Positions 11,863-21,783 of a stretch of DNA of 64,000 bases are shown piece by piece. A model generated the notes under the pieces. The model was not told the DNA's origin. It saw only the letters and a list, made by a program, of their open reading frames with translations, and ran no database searches. The stretch's first letter is position 1; every line of letters begins with the position of its first letter. The translations under genes were made by a program, and so were the position numbers. Source of the DNA: Thalassia testudinum (Eukaryota; Streptophyta; Magnoliopsida; Alismatales; Hydrocharitaceae); contig JAZHRO010000024.1 in assembly GCA_037157565.1 (NCBI GenBank), forward strand, positions 12,902,501-12,966,500, read 5' to 3'.

Positions 11863-14523
11863 TGTAACGACCCGATTCCCGAGTCCCTACGAGACACGAG
11901 AACCGGACCGACTCAACTAATCCCAAGACCTAGTCGTCCAACGAGGAAGTAACCAAAAGAGCAGTAAAATAAACCACATTCAGCATGAATATAACTAACA
12001 GTAAGAAAATACAGCAGTAAGGAAAGAAACCATACAGTATATACCACCACAACAGTAGAACAACATTCATAACATAATATGAATTGCAGGTAAAGAAAAG
12101 TACAGCGGTAACAAGAACTACTCACTACAGTGGAACAAAAAGAGGTACAAGAGAACAGTGGTAACTCTACTGGACCCTACTCGGCCCAACGTCCTCTGCA
12201 GCCGCTGACCCTGGCTGCTCAACACCTACTCCTGAAAGGTAACGAGTGTAACACGTCAGCAAAACACTGAGTAGAGTGGCAACTAAAACTAAAGAAACAG
12301 TAGAGTGTACAGTAGCTGTTATGTTCTGTTACTTTCTTTATTTACGTCTTTCAATTGTCTCACGATTTCATTTATTTCTTAGATCCTTTACTTGATCTCG
12401 AATGTTCCTCGTGGGAACGATCTTGATTGCAGTCTTTTCCAAAAAGTAGAAGTAGCACGTGGTGCTCTCCTGGCCGGGAGAGTCCCCCGTGGTGATCCTA
12501 CTCTCAGTCAACCACCCCAAGGTCACGGACAGGCGTAACGGTGACTACGGCACGCGTGATAAACGCACAAGTAGCTAACCCGCACCGGCACGCGATCGGT
12601 CGTTTCCGTTAACGGGTGTGCCCAAAGCACAGCATGGAACCAGTACAGGGCAGAGCCCTCTCAGTAACAGGGGGGTCTAACCCCTCCACAATAACCAAAC
12701 AGGGGCCTTGCCCCTCCACAGTCTGCACACCCTCGCCTGACTACCCTGGTTTGCCCCAGTGGGCCTAACAAGTCGGTGTAGGAGGCCAGCAGAACCCCGG
12801 GGCCCGTGGGGTAGCTAGTACCTCCCTACACTAGTAGCTCTCCTCGATACTATGTACACGAGGGCCAGCAAGTCAGTACAAAGTGGCCAGTCCTAACCCC
12901 GGGTCCCTGGGGCGGCTGGCTTCGCTCTGCACTAAACAGGTACAGGTACTTCCCTTGGTACTACGTACCCAAGAGACAGCACACTACCACGTCTTTCTTT
13001 CTTAGTTCCATTCCATTCTCTTTCCAGGAGTTCCACTCCTAATTCCCCGTAGGGTTCCAGCTCTTTTAACTCAGAACATCTAGGTTTCACTTTCCAGTTT
13101 CACGTTCTTACAATCCATGTTCTCAGTCACGTTTATTTATTCATAACAGGCAGCTGTTAATTCGATTTACAGGCAGCTATTTGTTCCTTTCCATTTTTCC
13201 AAGACTGCAGTATTCATATATTACACTAGTTTTTCCCGTCCTAGGATTAATGCCATATCCTAGGATCTATCATACAATCTAGTTTTCCAGCCCTACGATT
13301 CATGCAACACCTAGGATCTATCATTCAATCTATTTCTCATTCCTAGGATTCATGCAATGTCCTAGGTTCTATTTATGGTTCCATAATTTAACCGATTATA
13401 CTAATAAACTTAAAAGTCACTCTACCGATTACAACAGGCGTACTGGGGGCGTGGTCGGGAATCCCGCGTACCTCCGCAACCCCCGAGACTGCAACGGAAC
13501 GGGGTCCTATCACAAGGATCAAACACAAGGAGTTTCTCAAAATAGTATACAACTATTGTAGACGGGTAGAGGATTTAATTCCGAAAAGCACGCAACTCGA
13601 AACGTGGAAAACGGACTCCGAACGGACCCTAAACGGGTCGAAAACGACGAAACAGTGTAAAATCAGACGTCTGGAACTTCTTCCAGACGTCTTAAAAATG
13701 GGGATCAGATGGTACCTTGTCCTGCGTGGTCTCTCAGACGTACAGAAGCCTGTAGGGGCGTCTGGCCTAGTTCCCAGACGTCCGATGGTCACCCCGGACG
13801 TCTGGAAGTCGTTCCCGTCGTCTGGCACTGCAGCCAGACGTCTGATTCGCGTTGGATGGTGAATCCAGAACCTGCGCGTACCCATTTCTCTCTCTCAGTA
13901 TGGACGGCCGAAGAAAAGGAAGAAGGACGAAAAGTAACTCACCTTTCAGACGTCTTCCCCGTCGTCTGGTTGGAAACCCAGACGTCTGATTCTGGAAAAA
14001 CTTCCAGAATCAGAGCGCGACTCGCCCTCCGCCCGCGACGCACGGCCGTGCCGCGCCTCGTCCGCCTGCTGCTCGAGCTGCAGCAGGCCTCTCGCGTCAC
14101 CCCACGCCTGTTGCTCCCTCTCCGGCCGGCTCTAGCAGCCCCGGCAAGCTCGCCCTCTCGGCCGAGCGCCTCCTCTTCTCGTGCAGCACCTCCTCCCGCA
14201 CTCGCCGCGGCTGCCACCGCCGCCGCTCGCTCACTCTCGCACTGGCTGGAAGGAGAAGAGGAAGGGGTGGAGGCGATGAGAGTGAGGGAGAGGGCGAGGC
14301 TTTTTAAAGTTGCGCAGGGAGAGAGAGAGAGAGCGAGACAGAGGGCAGCCTGCTCCCGCAGGAGAGAGGGAAAAAGCGACCGCAGGTCTGCGCGCGCAGA
14401 CGCAACCGCGCGTGCCGCCGAAACCGAATCCCAGACGTCTGGAAGGGGTTCCAGACATCTGGTTCGACGTCTGGGCCACCTCCCAGACATCTAAAAGGCG
14501 TCTGAAGCCGCACGTTCGTAACA
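11863..14523 (-). repeat. 3' LTR of the 9.7 kb element
   Basis: 2,661 bp. Begins TGTAACGACCCGATTC and ends GTTCGTAACA on the plus strand; the two ends are short inverted repeats. It contains two 20-bp-spaced AGACGTCT arrays (13665-13843 and 13948-13987), a dyad at 13986-14013, a TATA-like site at 14299-14309 and a U3 array at 14433-14503. Confidence 0.93.
14299..14309 (-). promoter_or_regulatory. TATA-like site of the 3' LTR
   Basis: The minus strand reads ACTTTAAAAAG, about 215 bp inside the LTR start. The matching site in the 5' LTR is at 21336-21346 and reads CTTTAAAAAG. Solo LTRs have CTATAAAAG or TTAAAAG at the equivalent place. If used, U3 is only about 0.2 kb and R-U5 about 2.4 kb. 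Confidence 0.5.
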
Positions 14524-14607
14524 ATATAACAAACTCAAAGGAAGTTTCGTCCCCGAAACTTGCTCTAACTACGGTGCGGGAAAAACGTCATAGTAACCAT
14601 AACAAAC
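14524..14607 (-). other. Polypurine-tract position with a local duplication
   Basis: The polypurine tract that primes plus-strand synthesis should lie just before the 3' LTR on the minus strand, so a pyrimidine run should follow 14523 here. None is seen. Instead the motif TAACAAACTCAAAG occurs twice, at about 14527 and 14603. The tract has been lost, replaced or is very divergent. Confidence 0.4.
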
Positions 14608-15333
14608 TCAAAGAGGACCGAAGCCGGTCCGAAAAGACGTACCCGCAAAGAGCTCCGGGTACCGCTCCCGCATTGCCGCCTCAGGCTCCCAGGTAGCCTC
14701 TTCGTACCGCTGGCTCCTCCACAAAGCCTTTACCAGGGGTACTTGCTTTTGTCTCAAACTACAGACGGCTCGGTCTAGAATCTGCATTGGCCGCTCAGGG
14801 TAGGTCAGGTCGTCGCCCACCTCGACGCTCTCGTGACTCAGTACGTGACTGGGATCGGCTACGTACTTCCTGAGGTTGGACACGTGGAACACGTCGTGCA
14901 CACCAGAAAGCTGCGGGGGGAGGGCAAGTCTGTAAGCAACAGGTCCAACCCGCTCCAGGACCTCAAAGGGCCCCACGAACCTCGGCGCGAGCTTCCCTCT
15001 CACCCCAAACCACTGTAGGCCCTTCATGGGTGAAACACAAAGGAAGACGTGGTCCCCAACCTCAAACTACACCTCTTTGCATCTCTGATCCGCGTAGCTC
15101 TTCTATCTACTCTTGACAGTGTGGAGTCGCCTGTGGATCTGCTCGACGACCTCCTGACTCTACCGGATCAACCTGGGGCCAACCTTCCACTTGGTCCCCA
15201 CCTCAACCCAACTCAAGGGTGCCGTACACCTCCGTCCGTACAGAGCCTCGTAGGGAGCCATGCCGATGCTCGAGTGATAACTGTTGTTGCATGCAAACTC
15301 CGCTAGAGGCAGGTGCTCCTCCCAAGAGCCCCT
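14608..15333 (-). pseudogene. Integrase C-terminal part and chromodomain-like tail (broken)
   Basis: After the stop at 15334 the frame continues with [10 protein letters not shown] and [17 protein letters not shown], typical of the end of gypsy integrase cores. Next come the GPY/F-like region ([19 protein letters not shown]) and [13 protein letters not shown]. The last 50 residues ([25 protein letters not shown]) match the chromodomain-like tail of plant chromoviruses, which in the family guides integration into heterochromatin. Three further TAG stops lie at 15160-15162, 15103-15105 and 15067-15069. The undisturbed C-terminal frame is 14608-15027. Confidence 0.88.
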
Positions 15334-16095
15334 TCAGTCCAGTACACAGGCACACAAAAGGTCCTCAAGTGTCTGTATCGTGCGCTCAGACTGTCCGTCC
15401 GTCTGAGGGTGGTAAGCTGTACTAAACCTCAACCGCGTCCCCAGGGCCTGCTGAAACTCAGCCCAAAACTGGGACATAAAGTGGGTATCCCGGTTGGATA
15501 CGATCTCCCACGGAACTCCGTGTAGTCGTACCACGTCACGGATATACCTTTCTGCCAACTGTGCTGGTCCCAAAGTGACTCGGATCGGCAAGAATCGTGC
15601 CGTCTTCGTCAGTCTGTCCACAATTACCCAGACTGCGTCGTGTCCTAGCTGGGTAACAGGTAAGCCCACCACCAAGTCCATGGTGATGCTCTCCCACTTC
15701 CACTCTGGCACTGGAAGCGGCTGTACCGGCCCAGCAGGCCTCTGATGCTCGACTTTCACCTGCTGGCACACTAAGCACTGCTGCACGAATTCACCCACAT
15801 CCCGCTTCATCCCCCTCCACCAAAACTCGCATCTCAAGTCGTGGTACATCTTCGTGTTTCCGGGATGTATGGTGAATCTGGAACCGTGTGCCTCAGTCAG
15901 GAGCTCTTTCAACAGCTCCTCATCTCTGGGGACGCACAACCGTCCCCTCAGGCGCAGCACCTGGTCTGTGAAAGAGAAGTCCCCTGGGTCTCCCAACAGT
16001 ACTCTGTCGCGCAAGGACTGCAAGTACGGATCGGCCATCTGTCCTGTGATGATGCAGTCTATCAGCTCTGGCCTAGTCTGCCGTGTCACAGTCAC
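15334..16095 (-). pseudogene. Integrase zinc-binding domain and catalytic core (inactive)
   Basis: A 253-residue frame. The zinc-binding HHCC motif is intact (H-G-S-R-F-T-I-H followed by C-L-V-C about 30 residues later). The catalytic core shows the first Asp in T-M-D-L-V-V-G-L-P and the Glu in D-G-Q-S-E-R-T. The second catalytic Asp, expected in I-V-S-D-R-D, is Asn (codon at 15493-15495, GAC to AAC), which should abolish strand transfer. The frame ends at a TGA at 15334-15336, where a Trp or Phe codon is usual, and the family sequence continues beyond it. It is shifted relative to the RNase H frame, with the break near 16080-16160. Confidence 0.9.
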
Positions 16096-16924
16096 TGCCC
16101 CACAGTACCCCCGTAACTCTAGAGGTCACCAACTGCCCACCTCCTCCAAAAAGGCTCCAACTCTGTAACTGTAAACTGGCCAAGTGTGCGGGTGCCTTAC
16201 GGCTCAAGGCATCAGCCACCACATTGGCCTTTTCCGGGTGGTAGGAGATGCTGCAGTCGTAGTCCTTCAGGAGCTCCAACCAACGTCTCTGTCTCATGTT
16301 GAACTCCTTCTGATCAAAAACGTATCTGAGGCTCTTGTGATCTGTGAAAATTTCGAAGGTCTCACCGTACAAGTAGTGCCTCCAGGTCTTCAGCGCGAAA
16401 ACAACAGCTGCCAACTCTAGGTCGTGGGTAGGGTAGGTATGCTCATGGGGCTTCAGTTGCCGCGAAGCGTAAGCGACAACGTGACCCCTCTGCATGAGCA
16501 CACCTCCTAAACCCTGCAAGGAGGAGTCCGTGTACACAACGAACCCGCCACTATTGTCAGGGATGGTGAGCACGGGAGCCGAGGTCAACCTCTCCTTCAG
16601 CTCCAGAAAACACGCCTCACAGGCGTCTGTCCAAGCGAAGGGCACGTCCTTCCGGGTCAACTGTGTCATAGGACGTGCGATCTGTGAAAACCCTTTGATA
16701 AATCGTCTGTAGTAGCCTGCCAGTCCTAGGAAACTGCGAATCTCAGTGACTGAACGTGGTCTCTCCTACCTGAGTTCTGCCTCGACCTTGGCTGGGTCCA
16801 CCGCCAAGCCGTCTCCAGAGATCACATGACCTAAGAAGGTCACCTCCCTCAACCAGAACTCGCACTTGCTGTATTTGGCATATAGCCTACGTCGTCTCAG
16901 AGTGTCCAAAACCATCCACAAGTG
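16073..16924 (-). pseudogene. Reverse transcriptase end and RNase H (broken)
   Basis: Continues the pol frame after the TAG at 16925-16927. The RT thumb follows ([17 protein letters not shown]), a second TAG at 16766-16768 replaces an expected Trp, then [12 protein letters not shown]. RNase H shows its acidic residues: [27 protein letters not shown] and V-V-A-D-A-L-S-R-K. The clean part of the frame is 16073-16669. The linker to integrase is frameshifted. Confidence 0.9.
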
Positions 16925-18106
16925 CTATCCGTGCTGCGTCTGGTCTCTAGAATAGATGAGTACATCATCTATGAAAACCACCACGAACTGGTCCAAGTAC
17001 GGTCTAAACACCGGGTTCATCAGATCCATGAAAGCAGCGGGGGCATTGGTCAGCCCAAACGGCATGACCAAAAACTCGTAGTGTCCATACCGGGTGCGGA
17101 AAGCTGTCTTGGAGACGTCAGTCTCCCTGATCCTCAACTGGTGGTATCCCGACCTCAAGTCGGTCTTGGAGAACACCGTGGCACCCCGCAATTGGTCAAA
17201 CAAGTCGTCAATCCTCGTTAGCGGATATCTGTTCTTGATGGTGACCCTATTCAGCTGTCGGTAGTCCACACAAATGCGTAGGGTACCATCCTTCTTTTTC
17301 ACAAACAGTACCAGGGCTCCCCAGGGAGACGCACTGGACCTCACGAAACCCTTCTCCAAAAGGTCCTGTAACTGAGACTTAAGCTCCCGTAGCTCAAGCG
17401 GTGCCATCCTGTATGGCGCAGTGGAGATGGGACTAGTCCCTGGTACCAGTGAGATCTCAAACTCGATCTCACGCTTGGGCGGTAGTCCTGGTAACTCGTC
17501 TGGAAACACGTCAGGGTACTCTCTGACCACCGGGATACTCTGGAAGTCTGCCACAGGGCTGGGCTTTGCCACCACACAAGCTAGGAAGCCCTCACACCCC
17601 TGGCTCAAAAGTCTCGCCGCCCGAAGTGCCAAAATGCACCTGAAGCCTCCATCCACTGGCTGTCCGTGAAACTCAAAAGAAGACAACTCCGGCATGGAGA
17701 AGATAATTTTCCTCTCAAAACAGTCTACCAAGGTGTGGTAAGCGGACAACCAGTCCATCCCAAGAATTACGCCAAAGTCCTCCATCTGTATCAAAATGAG
17801 GTTAGCTGGCAAGCTATGTCCCCCGACGCTAACCTCGCAATCTATGTACACCTCCTCAGCTACAAACAGCTGACCATTCGGGCCTCTGATTACTAACGGA
17901 TTTTCTAGCAACATATAATCCTGGCCCAAACTAACTGCGAAACTGGCTGCGACAAACGAATGCGTAGCGTCGGAATCGAAAAGCGTGTAAACGAGTCTGC
18001 CGGAAACTGAAACCATACCTGCTACCACCGATCCCGAAGCTCTGGCGTCCCTGTGTGTCCAGACGTTGATACGCCCCTCAGCTCTAGGTGCGGACGAAGC
18101 AGCCAC
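16925..18106 (-). pseudogene. Protease and reverse transcriptase palm/fingers (protease inactive)
   Basis: A 393-residue frame. The aspartic protease lies at about residues 30-125. Its active site, normally D-S-G, reads D-S-D (Gly to Asp, codon at 17969-17971), which should block activity. The tether carries [20 protein letters not shown] follows with [44 protein letters not shown] and the metal-binding F-I-D-D-V-L-I-Y-S. The frame stops at TAG 16925-16927, where related proteins read on. The Met used at 18106 is only the first after the knuckle stop; in a working element gag and pol would be one long frame. Confidence 0.93.
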
Positions 18107-18226
18107 ACTCTGCGTCGGATGGGTAGGTGCTGGCCGGTACCCTCCTCGCGCCTGGGAACCGCGGCCTCCTGCGCGCCCTCCAGTGCTCTGTGCGGGAAGT
18201 ATCTGCTGACCCCCTGCCCTAGACGG

Positions 18227-18695
18227 GTAGTCCCTCCTGATGTGGCCTGGCTGGCCACACTAGTAACAGAGGGGGAACCCGACTCCCGCCCTCAGTGGGT
18301 CCCTATTGTCGACTGGGCGGGGGTCCGGTGCTGGCGACTGGCCCCTGTCGAGGGCCCCCAAAGGCCACTGATGGCCCTGCAAAACGTGACGGCTCTCCTG
18401 CGGACGTCACATGTTTCCTTTGAGTTCTCCTAACACGCCTAGTGTGACGGCGGAAATCTCGTTCCACCACCAACTCCCCTGTCGTACGCTCGGAAGGGGG
18501 AGGAGGGGGTGGCGATGTGGGTGGAAGCTGAAATTCTTCTCGAACCACCTCTCGAATCAGTTGGACAAGGTTCGGAGACGGTATGCTCAGGAGAAGAGGA
18601 GGGGTAGTATGTACTCCAAGCCCGACACATCTGTCCCTCGGGCCCCGACCTCGGCTGCGCCCGCGGCCCACCCTCCTAGTTCCACGACGAGGCAT
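18227..18695 (-). pseudogene. gag remnant: N-terminus and broken zinc knuckle, capsid missing
   Basis: The frame 18303-18695 starts M-P-R-R-G-T-R-R, a usual basic gag start in this lineage, and runs about 65 residues through a proline-rich stretch to E-L-V-V-E-R-D-F. It then goes straight into a basic, Gly/Pro-rich segment without any capsid-like domain. A frame change and a nucleocapsid knuckle follow: [17 protein letters not shown]. In the CX2CX4HX4C motif the third position is TAG (18260-18262) and the last Cys is Tyr (18227-18229). Gag in this lineage usually has some 400 or more residues; under 160 codons remain. Confidence 0.8.
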
Positions 18696-18863
18696 CTCCT
18701 ACAATGGAGACACGAAACAAAACGAAACACGTCAATACGGAACGATACCCAACGAAAATGTCTAAGAGTTCATGTCAAAAGGTATGTTGTGGTGGCTACT
18801 CTAGCTGTAGACATGTGAATTGGTTATTTTCCAGTCAGTTGATTCACTTCTCGGGACGACCTT

Positions 18864-18875
18864 GCTCTGATACCA
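18864..18875 (-). other. Primer binding site, initiator tRNA-Met
   Basis: The minus strand reads TGGTATCAGAGC three nucleotides after the 5' LTR end. It is complementary to the 3' end of plant tRNA-iMet and is the usual primer site of plant gypsy and copia elements. It fixes the element's direction as minus. Confidence 0.95.
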
Positions 18876-18878
18876 TCT

Positions 18879-21558
18879 TGTAACGACCCGATTCCCGAGT
18901 CCCTACGAGACACAAGAACCGGACCGACTCGACTAATTCCAAGACATAGTCGTCCAACGAGGAAGTAACCAAAAGAGCAGTAAAATAAACCACATTCAGC
19001 ATGAATATAACTAACAGTAAGAAAATACAGCAGTAAGGAAAGAAACCACTACAGTATATACCACCACAACAGTAGAACAACATTCATAACATAATATGAA
19101 CTGCAGGTAAAGAAAAGTACAGCGGTAACAAGAACTACTCACTACAGTGGAACAAAAAGAGGTACAAGAGAACAGTGGTAACTCTACTGGACCCTACTCG
19201 GCCCAACGTCCTCTGCAGCCGCTAACCCTGGCTGCTCAACACCTGGTCCTGAAAGGTAACGAATGTAACATGTCAGCAAAACGCTGAGTAGAGTGGCAAC
19301 TAAAACTAAAGAAACAGTAGAGTGTACAGTAGCTGTTATATTCTATTACTTTCTTTATTTACGTCTTTCAATTGTCTCACGATTTCATTTATTTCTTAGA
19401 TCCTTTACTTGATCTCGAATGTTCCTCGTGGGAACGATCTTGATTGCAGTCTTTTCCAAAAAGTAGAAGTAGCACGTGGTGCTCTCCTGATCGGGAGAGT
19501 CCCCCGTGGTGATCCTACTCTCAGTCAACCACCCCAAGGTCACGGACAGGCGTAACGGTGACTACGGCACGCGCGATAAACGCACAGGTAGCTAACCCGC
19601 ACTGGCACGCGGTCAGTCGTTTCCGTTAATGGGTGCGCCCAAAGCACAGCACGGAACCAGTACAGGGCAGAGCCCTCTCAGTAATAGGGGGGTCCAACCC
19701 CTCCATAGTAACCAAACAGGGGCCTTGCCCCTCCACAGTCCGCGCACCCTCGCCTGACTACCCTGGTTTGCCCCAGTGGGCCTAACAAGTCAGTGTAGGA
19801 GGCTAGCAGAACCCCGGGGCCCGTGGGGTAGCTAGTACCTCCCTACACTAGTAGCTCTCCTTGGTACTACGTACACAAGGGCCAGCAAGTCAGTACAAAG
19901 TGTCCAGTCCTAACCCCGAGTCCCTGGGGCGGCTGGCTCCGCTCTGCACTAAACAGGTACAGGTACTTCCCTTGGTACTACATATCCAAGAGACAGCACA
20001 CTACCACGTCTTTCTTTCTCAGTTCCATTCCTTTCTCTTTCCAGGAGTTCCACTCCTAATTCCCCGTAGGGTTCCAGCTCTTTTAACTCAGAACATCTAG
20101 GTTTCACTTTCCAGTTTCACGTTCTTACAATCTATGTTCTCAGTCACGTTTATTTATTCATAACAGGCAGCTGTTAATTCGATTTACAGGCAGCTATTTG
20201 TTCCTTTCCATTTTTCCAAGACTGCAGTATTCATATATTCCACTAGTTTTTCCCGTCCTAAGATTAATGCCATACCCTAGGATCTATCATACAATCTAGT
20301 TTTTCAGCCCTAGGATTCATGCAACACCTAGGATCTATCATTCAATCTATTTCTCATTCCTAGGATTCATGCAATGTCCTAGGTTATATTTATGGTTCCA
20401 TAATTTAACCGATTATACTAATAAACTTAAAAGCCACTCTACCGATTACAACAGGCGTACTGGGGGCGTGGTCGGGAATCCCGCGTACCTCCGCAACCCC
20501 CGAGACTGCAACGGAACGAGGTCCTATCACAAGGATCAAACACAAGGAGTTTCTCAAAACAGTAATAACTACTGTAGACGGGTAGAGGATTTAATTTCGA
20601 AAAGCACGCAACTCGAAACGCGGAAAACGAACTCCGAACGGACCCTAAACGGGTCGAAAACAACGAAACAGTGCAAAATCAGACGTCTGGAACTTCTTCC
20701 AAACGTCTTAAAAATGGGGATCAGATGGTACCTTGTCCTGCGTGATCTCTCAGACATCCAGAAGCCTGCAGGGGAGTCTGGCCTAGTTCCCAGACGTCCG
20801 ATGGTCACCCCGGACGTCTGGAAGTCGTTCCCGTTGTCTGGCACTGCAGCCAGAGGTCTGATTCCCGTTGGATGGCGAATCCAGAACTTGCGCGTGCCCA
20901 TTTCTCTCTCTCAGTACGGACGGCCGAAGAAAAGGAAGAAGGACGAAAAATAACTCACCTTTCAGACGTCTGGACCGTCCTCCAGACGTCTTCCCCGTCG
21001 TCTGGTTGGAAACCCAGACGTCTGATTCTGGAAAAATTTCCAGAATCAGAGCGCAACTCGCCCTCCGCCCGCGACGCACGGCCGTGCCGCGCCTCGTCCG
21101 CCTGCTGCTCGAGCTGCAGCAGGCCTCTCGCGTCACCCCGCGTCTGTTGCTCCCTCGCCGGCCGGCTCTAGCAGCCCCGGCAAGCTCGCCCTCTCGGCCG
21201 AGCGCCTCCTCTTCTCATGCAGCACCTCCTCCCGCACTCGCCGCGGCTGCCACCGCCGCCGCTCGCTCACTCTCGCACTGGCTGGAAGGAGAAGAGGAAG
21301 GGGTGGAGGCGATGAGAGTGAGGGAGAGGGCGAGGCTTTTTAAAGCCGCGCAGGGAGAGCGAGAGAGCGAGACAGAGGGCAGCCTGCGCCCGCAGGAGAG
21401 AGGGAAAAAGCGACCGCAGGTCTGCGCGCACAAACGCAACCGCGCGTGCCGCCGAAACTGAATCCCAGATGTCTGGAAGGGGTTCCAGACGTCTGGTCCG
21501 ACGTCTGGGCCACCTCCCAGACGTCTTAAAAGGCATCTGAAGCCGTGCGTTCGTAACA
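18879..21558 (-). repeat. 5' LTR of the 9.7 kb element
   Basis: 2,680 bp, TG...CA ends as in the partner LTR. The length difference is mainly one extra 20-bp array unit (at about 20964-20983). It carries U3 motifs at 21467, 21487, 21499, 21519 and 21531 (spacings 20, 12, 20, 12), a TATA-like site at 21336-21346, the dyad at 21022-21049 and the conserved leader hairpin at 19421-19435. Confidence 0.93.
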
Positions 21559-21783
21559 CGGAGGAGTGGTGGGTGAGGGAGAGGGAAGGGGGAGAGGGTA
21601 TTTGAAGGTGTCGGGGGAGAGAGAAAAGGAAAGAGGAACGCCTGTAGGTCGGCGGGCGCAGTGCGCACGTAGACTCGCAATCGTACGCCGCAAAAATTAA
21701 ATTCCAGACATCTGGGAAGGCATCCAGACGTCTGGACCAACTCCCAGACGTCTTAAAAATGTTTGATGTCATGGGTCTTAACA
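21559..21783 (-). mobile_element. LTR remnant, right copy (resumed) with right target duplication
   Basis: 21559-21563 is the second CGGAG. From 21564 the older LTR continues exactly where it stopped at 11862 and ends with CTTAACA at 21783. Read on the minus strand the end is TGTTAAGACCC, comparable to the start of the solo LTR at 24141. Motifs at 21706, 21726 and 21746 are 20 bp apart. Confidence 0.85.

Larger units (their letters stand above)
11863..21558 (-). mobile_element. Full-length Ty3/gypsy chromovirus-like element (Tekay/Del type)
   Basis: A 9,696-bp element with two LTRs (11863-14523 and 18879-21558), a tRNA-iMet primer site next to the 5' LTR, and internal minus-strand gag-protease-RT-RNase H-integrase order ending in a chromodomain-like tail, which places it with chromoviral gypsy elements. 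The ends are TG...CA with a perfect 5-bp duplication CGGAG. The LTRs look about 98% alike in the first 190 bp compared by eye (four substitutions and one indel) and differ by one 20-bp unit elsewhere, so the insertion is fairly recent. The protein-coding part is broken by stops, frameshifts, a large gag deletion and active-site changes, so it cannot move by itself. It sits inside an older LTR of its own family. Confidence 0.93.

Noticed and set aside
13709..14494. 261-codon open frame on the plus strand
   Set aside because: It lies antisense inside a GC-rich LTR leader; the opposite strand is also open, and the partner LTR breaks the frame by the 20-bp unit.
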